64,000 bases of DNA from Wagnerdoeblera intermedia (GTDB lineage Bacteria; Pseudomonadota; Alphaproteobacteria; Rhodobacterales; Rhodobacteraceae): NCBI RefSeq assembly GCF_042647465.1, contig NZ_JBHRVN010000004.1; one strand, 5' to 3'. The first letter of the stretch is position 1. Every line of letters begins with the position of its first letter. The position numbers were made by a program, and so were the translations under genes. Below the pieces are notes generated by a model. The model did not search any database, had not been told where the DNA came from, and saw nothing but the letters and a program-made list of their open reading frames with translations. Positions 7,456 to 14,784 of this stretch are shown piece by piece.

Positions 7456-8223
7456 ATGGGGGTGGGCATGGGCAGGCTTTCGCCGCTCTGGGCTGAGCCG
7501 CAATTTCCGACCTGCCTTTTCGGGCAGTCGCGACTGCGGTTTCGCGCACAACAGCAGATTACCGGCCGCGCGGATGTTGCGGTTCTGGGCAGCGGGATAA
7601 GTTTCGGTCGTTTCTCTGAGGCGCCGTGGCCTGAACTTCTGGCCCGCCGCTCCGGGCTGCAGCTTCGAAACCTTGCCGTGCCACAGACAGGGCCTGAGGC
7701 CTGGGTTCAGGACGATGATCTGATGGCCCTGGCCGCCCGATCCTCGCTGCAACTGGTCGAGGTACCCTCCTGCCTGCGGGTCTCTAACCGGTTCTGGCAG
7801 CTGCATCCGCGCCGCAGCGACCGGATTGTCCGGGTGCTGCCCGGGCTCATCTCGCTTTATCCTGAACTGGATCTGGCGGAGGTGGTGTTTGCGGGCCATC
7901 TTCTGCGGCTTCTTGAGAGCATCTGCCCGCGCCGGTTTGACCTGATCCGCGACGCGGCAGAGCGGGCCTGGCTTGACCGGATGAACGGACTTCTGGCCGA
8001 GCTTCCGGGTCCGGTGGTGCTTCTTTGGCTCCATTTCCCGCAGCCGCGCGCGCTCTCACCTGGTGCGGATCTGGTGCAGGCGCTGCGCAGCAAGGTCCGC
8101 GCGGTGATCGAGGTGAAGGTCACTCCCAATCGGGACGCAGCGGGGCCGGCGGTCCATTTTCCGGATGCCGCGTCGCACAGCCGCATCGCTGAAAGGCTGA
8201 GCCAGCTGTCCGATCTGATGTAA
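7456..8223 (+). CDS. DUF6473 family protein (SGNH-hydrolase-like)
   Basis: The 255-residue protein resembles the Rhodobacterales DUF6473 family. The strand-turn VAVLGSGISFGRF at about 36-48 looks like the nucleophile block of SGNH/GDSL folds, with Ser41 as candidate, and SNRFWQLHPRRSDR and GPVVLLWLHFP are family-type blocks. No signal peptide is seen, so it is probably cytoplasmic. DUF6473 members are often associated with sulfotransferase or glycan genes, which are absent here. It lies on the plus strand between etfA and hbd, both on minus, suggesting later insertion of an accessory gene. The substrate is unknown. Confidence 0.7.
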   Translation: MGVGMGRLSPLWAEPQFPTCLFGQSRLRFRAQQQITGRADVAVLGSGISFGRFSEAPWPELLARRSGLQLRNLAVPQTGPEAWVQDDDLMALAARSSLQLVEVPSCLRVSNRFWQLHPRRSDRIVRVLPGLISLYPELDLAEVVFAGHLLRLLESICPRRFDLIRDAAERAWLDRMNGLLAELPGPVVLLWLHFPQPRALSPGADLVQALRSKVRAVIEVKVTPNRDAAGPAVHFPDAASHSRIAERLSQLSDLM

Positions 8224-8250
8224 AAAGGGCGCCCTGAGGCGCCCTTTTCC
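8223..8250. terminator. Bidirectional terminator between DUF6473 gene and etfA
   Basis: AAAAGGGCGCC (8223-8233), loop CTGA, GGCGCCCTTTT (8238-8248): an 11-pair stem with A-tract and T-tract on either side, serving both converging genes. Confidence 0.9.
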
Positions 8251-8270
8251 GTCCTGAGCCGCGGTGCGGA

Positions 8271-9182
8271 TCAGAGCTTACCGGTGAGTTCCGGAACGAT
8301 CTGGAAGAGATCGCCGACCAGGCCGTAATCGGCCACCTGGAAGATCGGGGCTTCTTCGTCTTTGTTGATCGCGACGATGACTTTCGAGTCTTTCATCCCG
8401 GCGAGGTGCTGGATGGCACCCGAGATGCCGACAGCGATATAGAGCTGCGGGGCAACCACTTTACCGGTCTGACCAACCTGCAGATCGTTCGGGGCATAGC
8501 CCGAATCGACGGCAGCGCGCGAAGCACCGACAGCCGCGCCGAGCTTGTCGGCCAGCTGGCCCACGATCGCGAAGTTTTCTTCCGAGCCGACGCCACGGCC
8601 GCCCGATACGACGATCTTCGCCGAGGTCAGATCCGGACGATCCGAGGCCGCAACCTTGTCTTCCACCCAAGCCGAGAGATCCGAGGTTTTCGGAGCCACG
8701 GCCTCAACAGCAGCCGAGCCACCCTGACCAGCCGCCGCAAAAGCAGCGGTCCGGACGGTAAAGACTTTAACCTTATCGGAAGACTTTACGGTTTGAATGG
8801 CGTTACCGGCATAGATCGGACGCGAGAAGGTGTCGGCGTCGACCACTTCGATCACATCGGAGAGAACCATGACGTCCAGAAGCGCGGCTGCACGGGGCAG
8901 TACGTTCTTCGAGAAGGCGGTCGCAGCCGCCGCGATGTGGCTGTAGCCACCCGCGATCGAGACGATCAGATCGGCAACCGATTCCGCCAGGCCGTGGCCT
9001 GCGTCCTCAGCGTGCAGAACTTTCGCAGCGCCTTCCAGCTTTGCAGCCTCGGCCGCAGCAGCAGCCGGACCTGCGACGAGGATATGAACCTCGCCAAGCG
9101 CTTTGACGGCCGAGAGAGCCTTGGCGACCGCATCGGTTGCCAGAGCGCCGTTGTTGACATCAGCAAGCAGCAGAACAGCCAT
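8271..9182 (-). CDS. etfA: Electron transfer flavoprotein alpha subunit
   Basis: FAD-binding subunit of ETF, which collects electrons from acyl-CoA dehydrogenases and other flavoenzymes and delivers them to ETF-quinone oxidoreductase (gene at 21061). The 303 residues have an Ala-rich N-terminal domain and the FAD-binding C-terminal block: VVSGGRGVGS, VGASRAAVDSGYAP, QVGQTGKVVAPQLYIAVG and the AINKDEEAPIF motif. The start overlaps the etfB stop by one base (TGATG), so translation is coupled. The order etfB-etfA is standard. Confidence 0.97.
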   Translation of the reverse strand: MAVLLLADVNNGALATDAVAKALSAVKALGEVHILVAGPAAAAAEAAKLEGAAKVLHAEDAGHGLAESVADLIVSIAGGYSHIAAAATAFSKNVLPRAAALLDVMVLSDVIEVVDADTFSRPIYAGNAIQTVKSSDKVKVFTVRTAAFAAAGQGGSAAVEAVAPKTSDLSAWVEDKVAASDRPDLTSAKIVVSGGRGVGSEENFAIVGQLADKLGAAVGASRAAVDSGYAPNDLQVGQTGKVVAPQLYIAVGISGAIQHLAGMKDSKVIVAINKDEEAPIFQVADYGLVGDLFQIVPELTGKL

Positions 9183-9943
9183 CAGAGAACCCCCGCCTCG
9201 TCTTTCAGTTTCGCAATCAGCTCATCCACCGAGCCCACTTTCACACCGGCTTTACGGCCGGCGGGCTCTGCGGTTTTCACCACGGTCAGGCGCGGGGTGA
9301 CATCGACGCCGTAATCGGCAGCGGTCTTTTCCTCGAGCGGCTTTTTCTTTGCCTTCATGATGTTCGGCAGCGAAGCATAGCGCGGCTCGTTGAGGCGAAG
9401 GTCGGCGGTGATGACAGCCGGGAGCTTCACTTTGATGGTCTGCAGACCGCCGTCGACCTCACGGGTCACGGTCGCGGCATCGCCCTCAACGGTGATTTCC
9501 GAAGCAAAGGTCGCCTGCGCCCAGCCCAGAAGGGCTGCGAGCATCTGACCGGTGGCGTTCAGATCGTTGTCGATCGCCTGTTTGCCCGCCAGAATGATCT
9601 GCGGCTGCTCTTCTTTGGCAACGGCAGCCAGCAGTTTTGCAACGGCCAGCGGCTCGATGTCGGTGTGAACATCGGAGGCAGCTTCGATCAGGATCGCGCG
9701 GTCCGCGCCCATGGCAAGGGCGGTGCGCAGGGTTTCCTGGGCCTGTTTCACGCCGATCGAGACCACGACGATCTCAGTGGCGACGCCTTTTTCTTTCAGG
9801 CGGATGGCCTCTTCGACTGCGATTTCGTCAAAGGGGTTCATCGACATTTTCACGTTGGCGAGGTCTACCCCCGAGCCGTCCGCTTTCACGCGGGCCTTCA
9901 CGTTATAGTCGATGACCCGCTTTACGGGGACAAGAACCTTCAT
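9182..9943 (-). CDS. etfB: Electron transfer flavoprotein beta subunit
   Basis: AMP-binding beta subunit of the cytoplasmic ETF heterodimer. The 253 residues begin MKVLVPVKRVIDYN and carry the family blocks NPFDEIAVEEAIRLKEKG, the MGADRAI segment, AGKQAIDNDLNATGQMLA and the recognition loop LPNIMKAKKKPLEEK, whose Leu-Pro-Asn-Ile-Met anchors partner dehydrogenases. I chose the ATG at 9943 because GGAGAG lies 8 bases upstream; an in-frame GTG at 9949 is only two bases from that ribosome binding site. Direct repeats upstream (10028-10060) are candidate control sites. Confidence 0.97.
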   Translation of the reverse strand: MKVLVPVKRVIDYNVKARVKADGSGVDLANVKMSMNPFDEIAVEEAIRLKEKGVATEIVVVSIGVKQAQETLRTALAMGADRAILIEAASDVHTDIEPLAVAKLLAAVAKEEQPQIILAGKQAIDNDLNATGQMLAALLGWAQATFASEITVEGDAATVTREVDGGLQTIKVKLPAVITADLRLNEPRYASLPNIMKAKKKPLEEKTAADYGVDVTPRLTVVKTAEPAGRKAGVKVGSVDELIAKLKDEAGVL

Positions 9944-10027
9944 CGGCACATCTCTCCATCCTGACGTGACCTGACGCGCAGGTCACAGATCCGATCCGAA
10001 GCGGTGTTAGCCTGTCCACATCTTTTA

Positions 10028-10060
10028 GGACAGGTCAAAAAGACGCAGGACAGATCAAAA
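10028..10060. promoter_or_regulatory. Direct-repeat operator candidate upstream of etfBA
   Basis: GGACAGGTCAAAA (10028-10040) and GGACAGATCAAAA (10048-10060) differ at one base and start exactly 20 bases apart, two helical turns. An inverted CCTGTCC lies at 10011-10017. Repeats phased like this are typical of a regulator binding twice on one DNA face. The regulator is unknown. Confidence 0.45.
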
Positions 10061-10073
10061 CGTGGCGTTGCCA

Positions 10074-10649
10074 TTAGCCTCTTGTCAGGCCTGGAACCCA
10101 GAGTACGTCCTTGTTTCCGCTATCATTTGCAATTCGCCCGGCAACAAAAAACCAATCCGAGAGCCGGTTGAGGTAGCGGATTGCCGCCGGGTTGACTGAT
10201 TCGTCCTGTGAGAGGGCGACGGCCAGGCGCTCTGCACGGCGGCAGACCGTGCGGCACAGGTGCAGATGCGCCGCAAGCGCTGAGCCGCTGGGCAGGATGA
10301 AGCTGCGCAGGGGTGAGAGATCCGCATTCATCGCATCGATCTCGCGCTCAAGCCGGTCGACCTGGGCATCGATCATCCGCAGCACCGGATAGCCCGCCTC
10401 CGCGTCTTTCTCCATCGCCGGGCGGCCAAGGTCGGCGCCAAGGTCGAAAAGATCGTTGGAAATCCGCGCCAGAGCGGCATCCAGATCGCCTTCCGCATGC
10501 AGTCGGGCAAGGCCGACGGTGGCATTGGTTTCATCCACCGTGCCATAGGCATCAACCCGGGCTGAGGATTTCGCAACGCGGGTGCCATCAACCAGGGCCG
10601 TGTCGCCCTTATCGCCGGTGCGGGTGTAGATCTTTGACAGCACAACCAT
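10074..10649 (-). CDS. Cob(I)yrinic acid a,c-diamide adenosyltransferase, PduO type
   Basis: Transfers the adenosyl group of ATP to cob(I)alamin to make coenzyme B12. The 191 residues match the PduO/MMAB family: N-terminal KIYTRTGDKGDTALVDG ATP-binding segment, YGTVDETNATVGLAR, the LRSFILPSG block and the C-terminal RYLNRLSDWFFVAGR helix. The frame is open far upstream, but the ATG at 10649 gives the family N-terminus and lies one base from the stop of the Hig1-like gene, so the two form a small operon. This pairing recurs in Rhodobacterales; I know no functional reason for it. Confidence 0.95.
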   Translation of the reverse strand: MVVLSKIYTRTGDKGDTALVDGTRVAKSSARVDAYGTVDETNATVGLARLHAEGDLDAALARISNDLFDLGADLGRPAMEKDAEAGYPVLRMIDAQVDRLEREIDAMNADLSPLRSFILPSGSALAAHLHLCRTVCRRAERLAVALSQDESVNPAAIRYLNRLSDWFFVAGRIANDSGNKDVLWVPGLTRG

Positions 10650-10650
10650 C

Positions 10651-10863
10651 TCAGTTGCCGCCCTGCATGCGCGACCAGGCGAAAAGAATGATGAGCAGAA
10701 CGGCCACGAACTGTGCGCCGATGCGCCAGCGCATGATGCGATTGCCGTTCCGGCGGTTGAACTCGCCGCCACGTGCGAAGGTCACCACCCCGAAAATCAA
10801 AATGGCAGCCACGACCACGGTCGCGGCCACCGCGATGTAAAACAGCGGGTCATCTGTCAGCAT
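10651..10863 (-). CDS. Twin transmembrane helix small protein (Hig1-like)
   Basis: A 70-residue membrane protein with two hydrophobic helices (about 8-30 and 49-63) joined by a basic loop RGGEFNRRNGNRIMRWRIGA, the signature of the HIG_1_N/twin-transmembrane family. Mitochondrial Hig1 relatives associate with cytochrome oxidase and respiratory supercomplexes; a similar role here is inference. GAGAGAGAGGA precedes the ATG. It is the first gene of a pair with the adenosyltransferase. Confidence 0.87.
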   Translation of the reverse strand: MLTDDPLFYIAVAATVVVAAILIFGVVTFARGGEFNRRNGNRIMRWRIGAQFVAVLLIILFAWSRMQGGN

Positions 10864-11019
10864 GGGGGGTCCTCTCTCTCTTTCCACGGATGTAGCCCGT
10901 TTCCTGTGGCGAAGCAGCAGAAAATAAAACATCCTTGGGTTGTATCGTCGCTGCGGCCGGCGCGGACTGGCCGGCGGCTGCGGTCTGTTCGTTTGTGAAA
11001 CGGGGTGCTGGTAGCGGGT

Positions 11020-11952
11020 ATGAGTGAGATCCGGAGCGGGAATTACGTGCTGCGTGCGCGGCTGGATCAGGCGCAGGGGCCGGTCCTCTTCTGCTTTCAT
11101 TTCTGGGATCCGAGGCCCGGGCTTGAGGGCGAGATCTTCGCGGAAAGCTATGCGCAGGCGCGGGGCTGGAACTGGATCGGGATCAGGCCGCTGCGCAACG
11201 ACTGGTATCAGGGCGAAGAGGTTCCTGACCTGCTGCGTCGGGCGCGTGATCTGGCGGGGGGGCGTCGTCTGGTCTGCTATGGGCCGAGCATGGGGGCCTT
11301 TGCGGCACTGAATTTCGCCGGGCTGCTGCGAGCGGATTACGTGCTCGCTCTGGCGCCGCAGTTGACCGTCAATCCGGCCCACAGGCTTTATGATGACCGC
11401 TGGGCCGCAGATTCGGCGCAGATCACCTTTCGCCACGAATGGATTGAGCGGGGCCCGGCCATTGAGAAGGGGGTTCTGATCTTCAGCAGCCACCAGCGAG
11501 AGGTCTGCCACGCGAGAGAGATCCTGCGTCATCATCCGGCGCTGACTGCAATGGTGGTGCCCTTCGCCGGGCATCAGCCTGGATGGGTGCTGAGCGAGGC
11601 CGATGTCTTGGGGGATCTGGTCAGGGCGGCGATGGAGGGGCGCATTCCGATGCCGGAGGCCCGGCATAACCTGCGACGCAACCGGCTGCGCTCAAAGACC
11701 TATGTGCAGGAACTGCTGTTCTGGTTGCAGCGGCGCGGCGCGGCGGCGGGGGCGCTGGATCTGATCCGGGGCCGGCTCGCAGCGCATCTTTTTCAACACT
11801 GGCCGATTGCCCTCGCGCATCATCTCTGCCTGCGCGATCTGGGGCGCTGCGATGAAGCGGCGGAGGTTCTGACCCCCTGGCTCACCTCAGAGGAGCATGG
11901 GGGAATAGCGGGATGGCATCTGCAACAGATGCGAAAGGACACGCCCGAATGA
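11020..11952 (+). CDS. Alpha/beta-hydrolase-like protein with helical C-terminal tail
   Basis: A 310-residue cytoplasmic protein of unknown role. The N-terminal 200 residues look like an alpha/beta hydrolase: VLFCFHFWDP strand and oxyanion-type loop, then the nucleophile elbow CYGPSMGAFAALNFAG with candidate Ser near residue 93, and a late His in PFAGHQPGW. An acid residue is not obvious. The last 90 residues (ELLFWLQRRGAAAGALDLI onwards) resemble a TPR-like helical repeat. An in-frame GTG at 11005 is an alternative start. It is divergent from the Hig1-like gene and ends at a shared terminator with pckA. Family unassigned. Confidence 0.65.
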   Translation: MSEIRSGNYVLRARLDQAQGPVLFCFHFWDPRPGLEGEIFAESYAQARGWNWIGIRPLRNDWYQGEEVPDLLRRARDLAGGRRLVCYGPSMGAFAALNFAGLLRADYVLALAPQLTVNPAHRLYDDRWAADSAQITFRHEWIERGPAIEKGVLIFSSHQREVCHAREILRHHPALTAMVVPFAGHQPGWVLSEADVLGDLVRAAMEGRIPMPEARHNLRRNRLRSKTYVQELLFWLQRRGAAAGALDLIRGRLAAHLFQHWPIALAHHLCLRDLGRCDEAAEVLTPWLTSEEHGGIAGWHLQQMRKDTPE

Positions 11953-11953
11953 C

Positions 11954-11980
11954 AAAGGCCCCGCGCGGGGCGGGGCCTTT
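11954..11980. terminator. Bidirectional terminator between the hydrolase-like gene and pckA
   Basis: AAAGGCCCCGC (11954-11964) and GCGGGGCCTTT (11970-11980) form an 11-pair stem around a 5-base loop in the space between converging genes. Confidence 0.88.
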
Positions 11981-12007
11981 GTGAAGATCTTACCGATCCG
12001 CCTGGCT

Positions 12008-13606
12008 TCAGCCGATGGCAGCGGCTTTGACGTCTTCGTCGACGTTGTCGAGATACTGCGCGAAGTTCTTCGAGAACATCTCAACCAGTTTCTGTGCCTG
12101 AGCGTCGTAGGCGGCCGCATCAGCCCAGGTCGAACGCGGGTCGAGCAGACCGGTGTCCACGCCGTTCACGGCAACCGGAACCTCAAAGCCGAAGTTCGGG
12201 TCAACGCGGAATTCCACGTTGTTCAGCGAGCCGTCGAGCGCTGCGGTCAGCAGAGCGCGGGTTGCCTTGATCGGCATACGCTTGCCAACGCCGTGCTTGC
12301 CACCGGTCCAGCCGGTGTTCACCAGCCAGCAGGTTGCGCCGGTTACAGCGATCTTTTCCTGCAGCAGCTTGCCGTAGACTTCCGGACGACGCGGCATGAA
12401 GGGCGCGCCGAAGCAGGTCGAGAAGGTCGGGGTGGGTTCAGTCACGCCGCGCTCGGTGCCCGGGGTCTTCGAGGTGAAGCCCGACAGGAAGTGATACATC
12501 GCCTGAGCCGAGGAGAGACGCGCGATCGGCGGCAGAACACCGAAAGCATCGCAGGTCAGCATGATGACGTTCTTCGGCTGACCACCAAGGCCGGTGTCCG
12601 ATGCGTTCGAGATATACTCGAGCGGATAGGCACAGCGCATGTTGTCGGTCAGCGAGTTGTCGTCAAAGTCCAGCTCGAGGGTATCGGCGTCATAGACCAT
12701 GTTCTCAATGACGGTGCCGAATTTCGAGGTGGTGCCATAGATCTCCGGCTCAGCTTCTGCCGAGAGGTTGATCGTTTTGGCGTAGCAGCCGCCTTCGAAG
12801 TTGAAGGTGCCGTTGTCCGACCAGCCGTGCTCATCGTCGCCGATGAGGACGCGATTCGGATCTGCCGAAAGCGTGGTCTTACCGGTGCCCGACAGACCGA
12901 AGAACACAGCGGTGTCTTCCGGATTGCCGACGGCATGGTTGGCCGAGCAGTGCATCGGCATGATGCCTTTTTCCGGCAGCAGGTAGTTCAGCAGGGTGAA
13001 GACCGACTTCTTGTTCTCGCCTGCATATTCGGTATTGCCGATCAGGATCAGCTTTTTGTCGAAGTTCAGCGCGATGACGGTCTCGGTCCGGCAGCCGTGG
13101 CGGGCCGGATCTGCCTTGAATTTCGGGCAGTTGATGATCGTCCATTCCGGCACGAAGCTGTCAAGCTCCTCGCGCGCCGGGCGGCGCAGCAGGTGACGGA
13201 TGAACAGGTTGTGCCAGGCCAGTTCCGAGACCACGCGAACGTCGAGACGATGCGCGGGGTCAGCGCCGCCGAACAGGTCCTGAACGAAGTAATCGCGGCC
13301 TTTCATGTGCTCCAGCATATCGGCGTGGAGCAGATCAAAGGCCTCGGGGGTCATCGGGGCATTGTTTTCCCACCAGATGGAATTTTCCACCGAAGGGGTG
13401 CGGACAACGAATTTGTCTTTGGGCGAACGGCCCGTAAACTGGCCCGTCGACACCAGGAAGGCTCCGCCCTGACCAAGGCGGCCCTCACCGCGCGACACGG
13501 CGGCTTCGACAAGCGCCGGTTCGATCAGGTTGTAATAGACGTTGCCAAGACCGGAAATGCCTTGATCTTCAAGCTTCCGGGCCGGGTTCACGCGTCCATG
13601 ATCCAT
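12008..13606 (-). CDS. pckA: Phosphoenolpyruvate carboxykinase (ATP)
   Basis: Converts oxaloacetate and ATP to PEP, CO2 and ADP, the entry to gluconeogenesis. The 532-residue protein shows the substrate-binding FTGRSPKDKF (58-66), the metal/PEP site MPMHCSANHAVG, the kinase P-loop GLSGTGKTT at 237-245, and DDEHGW. It belongs to the ATP-dependent class. In many alphaproteobacteria pckA is divergent from chvI-chvG, whose system controls it; here an IS element has been inserted between the two. Two TTAGCGCAAC motifs lie 145-175 bases upstream of the start codon. Confidence 0.98.
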   Translation of the reverse strand: MDHGRVNPARKLEDQGISGLGNVYYNLIEPALVEAAVSRGEGRLGQGGAFLVSTGQFTGRSPKDKFVVRTPSVENSIWWENNAPMTPEAFDLLHADMLEHMKGRDYFVQDLFGGADPAHRLDVRVVSELAWHNLFIRHLLRRPAREELDSFVPEWTIINCPKFKADPARHGCRTETVIALNFDKKLILIGNTEYAGENKKSVFTLLNYLLPEKGIMPMHCSANHAVGNPEDTAVFFGLSGTGKTTLSADPNRVLIGDDEHGWSDNGTFNFEGGCYAKTINLSAEAEPEIYGTTSKFGTVIENMVYDADTLELDFDDNSLTDNMRCAYPLEYISNASDTGLGGQPKNVIMLTCDAFGVLPPIARLSSAQAMYHFLSGFTSKTPGTERGVTEPTPTFSTCFGAPFMPRRPEVYGKLLQEKIAVTGATCWLVNTGWTGGKHGVGKRMPIKATRALLTAALDGSLNNVEFRVDPNFGFEVPVAVNGVDTGLLDPRSTWADAAAYDAQAQKLVEMFSKNFAQYLDNVDEDVKAAAIG

Positions 13607-13805
13607 GTGCAGGCTCCATGCCGCCTGAGCGGCCTCTTCAGTGAAACTCGGCGGGACACCGTGACTACACCCGCCGTTCGTGCCCCTCCGGGGTCCGATG
13701 GCGGCGCTATAACACGCCGGCGCGGTCTGGGAACAGGGAACATTCCTCAGTTAGCGCAACCAGGTGCGGTTTAGCGCAACCACCCGCAAAAGTTGCGACA
13801 TATTA
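13607..13805. other. pckA upstream region up to the IS junction
   Basis: About 200 bases of control DNA on the pckA side of the IS. It contains the two TTAGCGCAAC motifs at 13751 and 13771 and otherwise GC-rich sequence. A minus-strand TATAGC box near 13710 is a possible -10 element for pckA; the matching -35 is unclear. Its right end is the TA duplicated by the IS. Confidence 0.4.
13751..13780. promoter_or_regulatory. Tandem TTAGCGCAAC operator candidate for pckA
   Basis: TTAGCGCAAC occurs at 13751-13760 and again at 13771-13780, 20 bases apart. Each is followed by CA, and each is an imperfect palindrome around GCGC (GTT/AAC arms), the style of LacI-family operators. From memory, the Rhodobacter carbon regulator CceR of that family acts on pckA and recognises a GCGC-centred palindrome; this identity is a hypothesis. 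Confidence 0.45.
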
Positions 13806-13819
13806 GGGTCCGTGGACAT

Positions 13820-14206
13820 TCATCGTAAAGCGATGATGGCCGCTGCGAGATACCAGTTGGCAGCATAGCTTGACGCTGTCTTTTCGTATCGGGTTGCTAT
13901 GGCTCTGAATTCCTTGATCTTTGCGAAGAAGTTTTCGATCAGGTGCCGCCACCTGTAGGCATGTTTATCATAATCGCGCAGGAACTTGCGGTTCGCTTTT
14001 GGTGGCATGATGGCGGTGGCACCGCGCGCATCGAGTTCTGTGAGAAGCCAATCGGCATCAAAGGCCTTGTCGGCCAAGAGAGCATCAAAGGCCACGCCAT
14101 CGATGAGCGGTTCGACGCCCTTCATGTCGTGAGCCTGACCAGGTAGAAGAACGAAGTTGGCCAGGTTTCCGAGCGCGTCGACCAAAGCAACGATCTTGGT
14201 GGTCAA
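13820..14206 (-). CDS. IS5-family transposase, downstream frame (orfB)
   Basis: Second half of the DDE transposase. It carries the second catalytic Asp in LLADKAFDADW and the Glu in HLIENFFAKIKEFR with the basic RYEKTASSY(A) tail typical of IS5 members. The conserved lead-in QAIGRSRGGLTTKI is present when this frame is read upstream of the first possible start, so it is expected to be made as a fusion with orfA by a -1 frameshift rather than from its own start. About 128 residues lie after the first TTG. Confidence 0.9.
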   Translation of the reverse strand: MTTKIVALVDALGNLANFVLLPGQAHDMKGVEPLIDGVAFDALLADKAFDADWLLTELDARGATAIMPPKANRKFLRDYDKHAYRWRHLIENFFAKIKEFRAIATRYEKTASSYAANWYLAAAIIALR

Positions 14207-14577
14207 TCCGCCACGCGACCGCCCGATGGCTTGATTTTGAGTCCCCCTTTTGCGCCGCTCGCCTTCTGATGGGCCTGAACGATCGTGCCATCGATCATTG
14301 CATATTCGAAATCAGGTACACCACTGATCTCGTTGAAAACTCGCTCGAAGACGCCGTTCTCGGCCCATCTGCGAAACCGTCGGAACACGCTGTTCCAGTT
14401 GCCGAAATCGGGAGGCAAGTCACGCCACGGTAACCCTGTTCGCACACGCCAGAGAACGGCTTCGAGAAACAGACGATTATCCTTGCCCGTCACACCTGCA
14501 TCGCCCTGCTTGCCAGGCAAGTGCGGTGCAAGGCGAAGCCAGACGTCATCTGTCAACACAAACCGATCTTCGTTCAT
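14203..14577 (-). CDS. IS5-family transposase, upstream frame (orfA)
   Basis: First half of the transposase, 124 residues. It has the DUF4096-like N-terminal domain (WLRLAPHLP, EAVLWRVRTGLPWRDLP, VFRRFRRWAENGVF) and the first catalytic Asp in YAMIDGTIVQAHQKA. The frame ends just after the A4G5 run (minus-strand reading of 14243-14251), where a -1 slip would bring the ribosome into orfB. This arrangement is standard in the IS427 group. Confidence 0.9.
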   Translation of the reverse strand: MNEDRFVLTDDVWLRLAPHLPGKQGDAGVTGKDNRLFLEAVLWRVRTGLPWRDLPPDFGNWNSVFRRFRRWAENGVFERVFNEISGVPDFEYAMIDGTIVQAHQKASGAKGGLKIKPSGGRVAD

Positions 14578-14646
14578 TCAAACCTCCATTTTGGAAGCTT
14601 GAATCAGAATTCAGACCGGTTGGGAATCCCGAATGTCCACGGGGCC

Positions 14647-14784
14647 TAGTCAAAGCCTGGGAATTACTGCGGCCTGATACCCCTCAGAGGGGCGCTCGAT
14701 TCGCCTTTCCGGTTGAAGGCGGCCCGTGAAATAAGGACAATAAGCGCAAAACAATACATTGAGCAGTAGTTTGGGGACGGTGTG
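14647..14784 (+). promoter_or_regulatory. chvI upstream region, right of the IS
   Basis: Leader and promoter region of chvI, beginning with the duplicated TA. It holds an AT-rich segment ATAAGGACAATAAGCGCAAAACAATACATT (given here in part: TAAGCGCAAAAC at 14741-14752), which resembles the TTAGCGCAAC motifs on the other side of the IS. GGGGACGG just before the start is the ribosome binding site. No clear -35/-10 pair could be fixed. Confidence 0.35.

Larger units (their letters stand above)
13806..14646 (-). mobile_element. IS5-family insertion sequence (IS427-like), 841 bp
   Basis: Terminal inverted repeats are GGGTCCGTGGACATTC at 13806-13821 and its mirror at 14631-14646 (GGCCCCGTGGACATTC on the minus strand), identical at 14 of 16 positions. 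The element is flanked on both sides by TA (13804-13805 and 14647-14648), the 2-base target duplication of IS427-group elements. It encodes a DDE transposase split over two minus-strand frames. Both ends and all three catalytic residues are present, so it looks intact and fairly recent. It separates pckA from chvI. Confidence 0.92.

Noticed and set aside
12001..13774. A plus-strand open frame of about 600 codons opposite pckA
   Set aside because: Composition follows the antisense of pckA; no motif, no start signal. pckA itself is complete.
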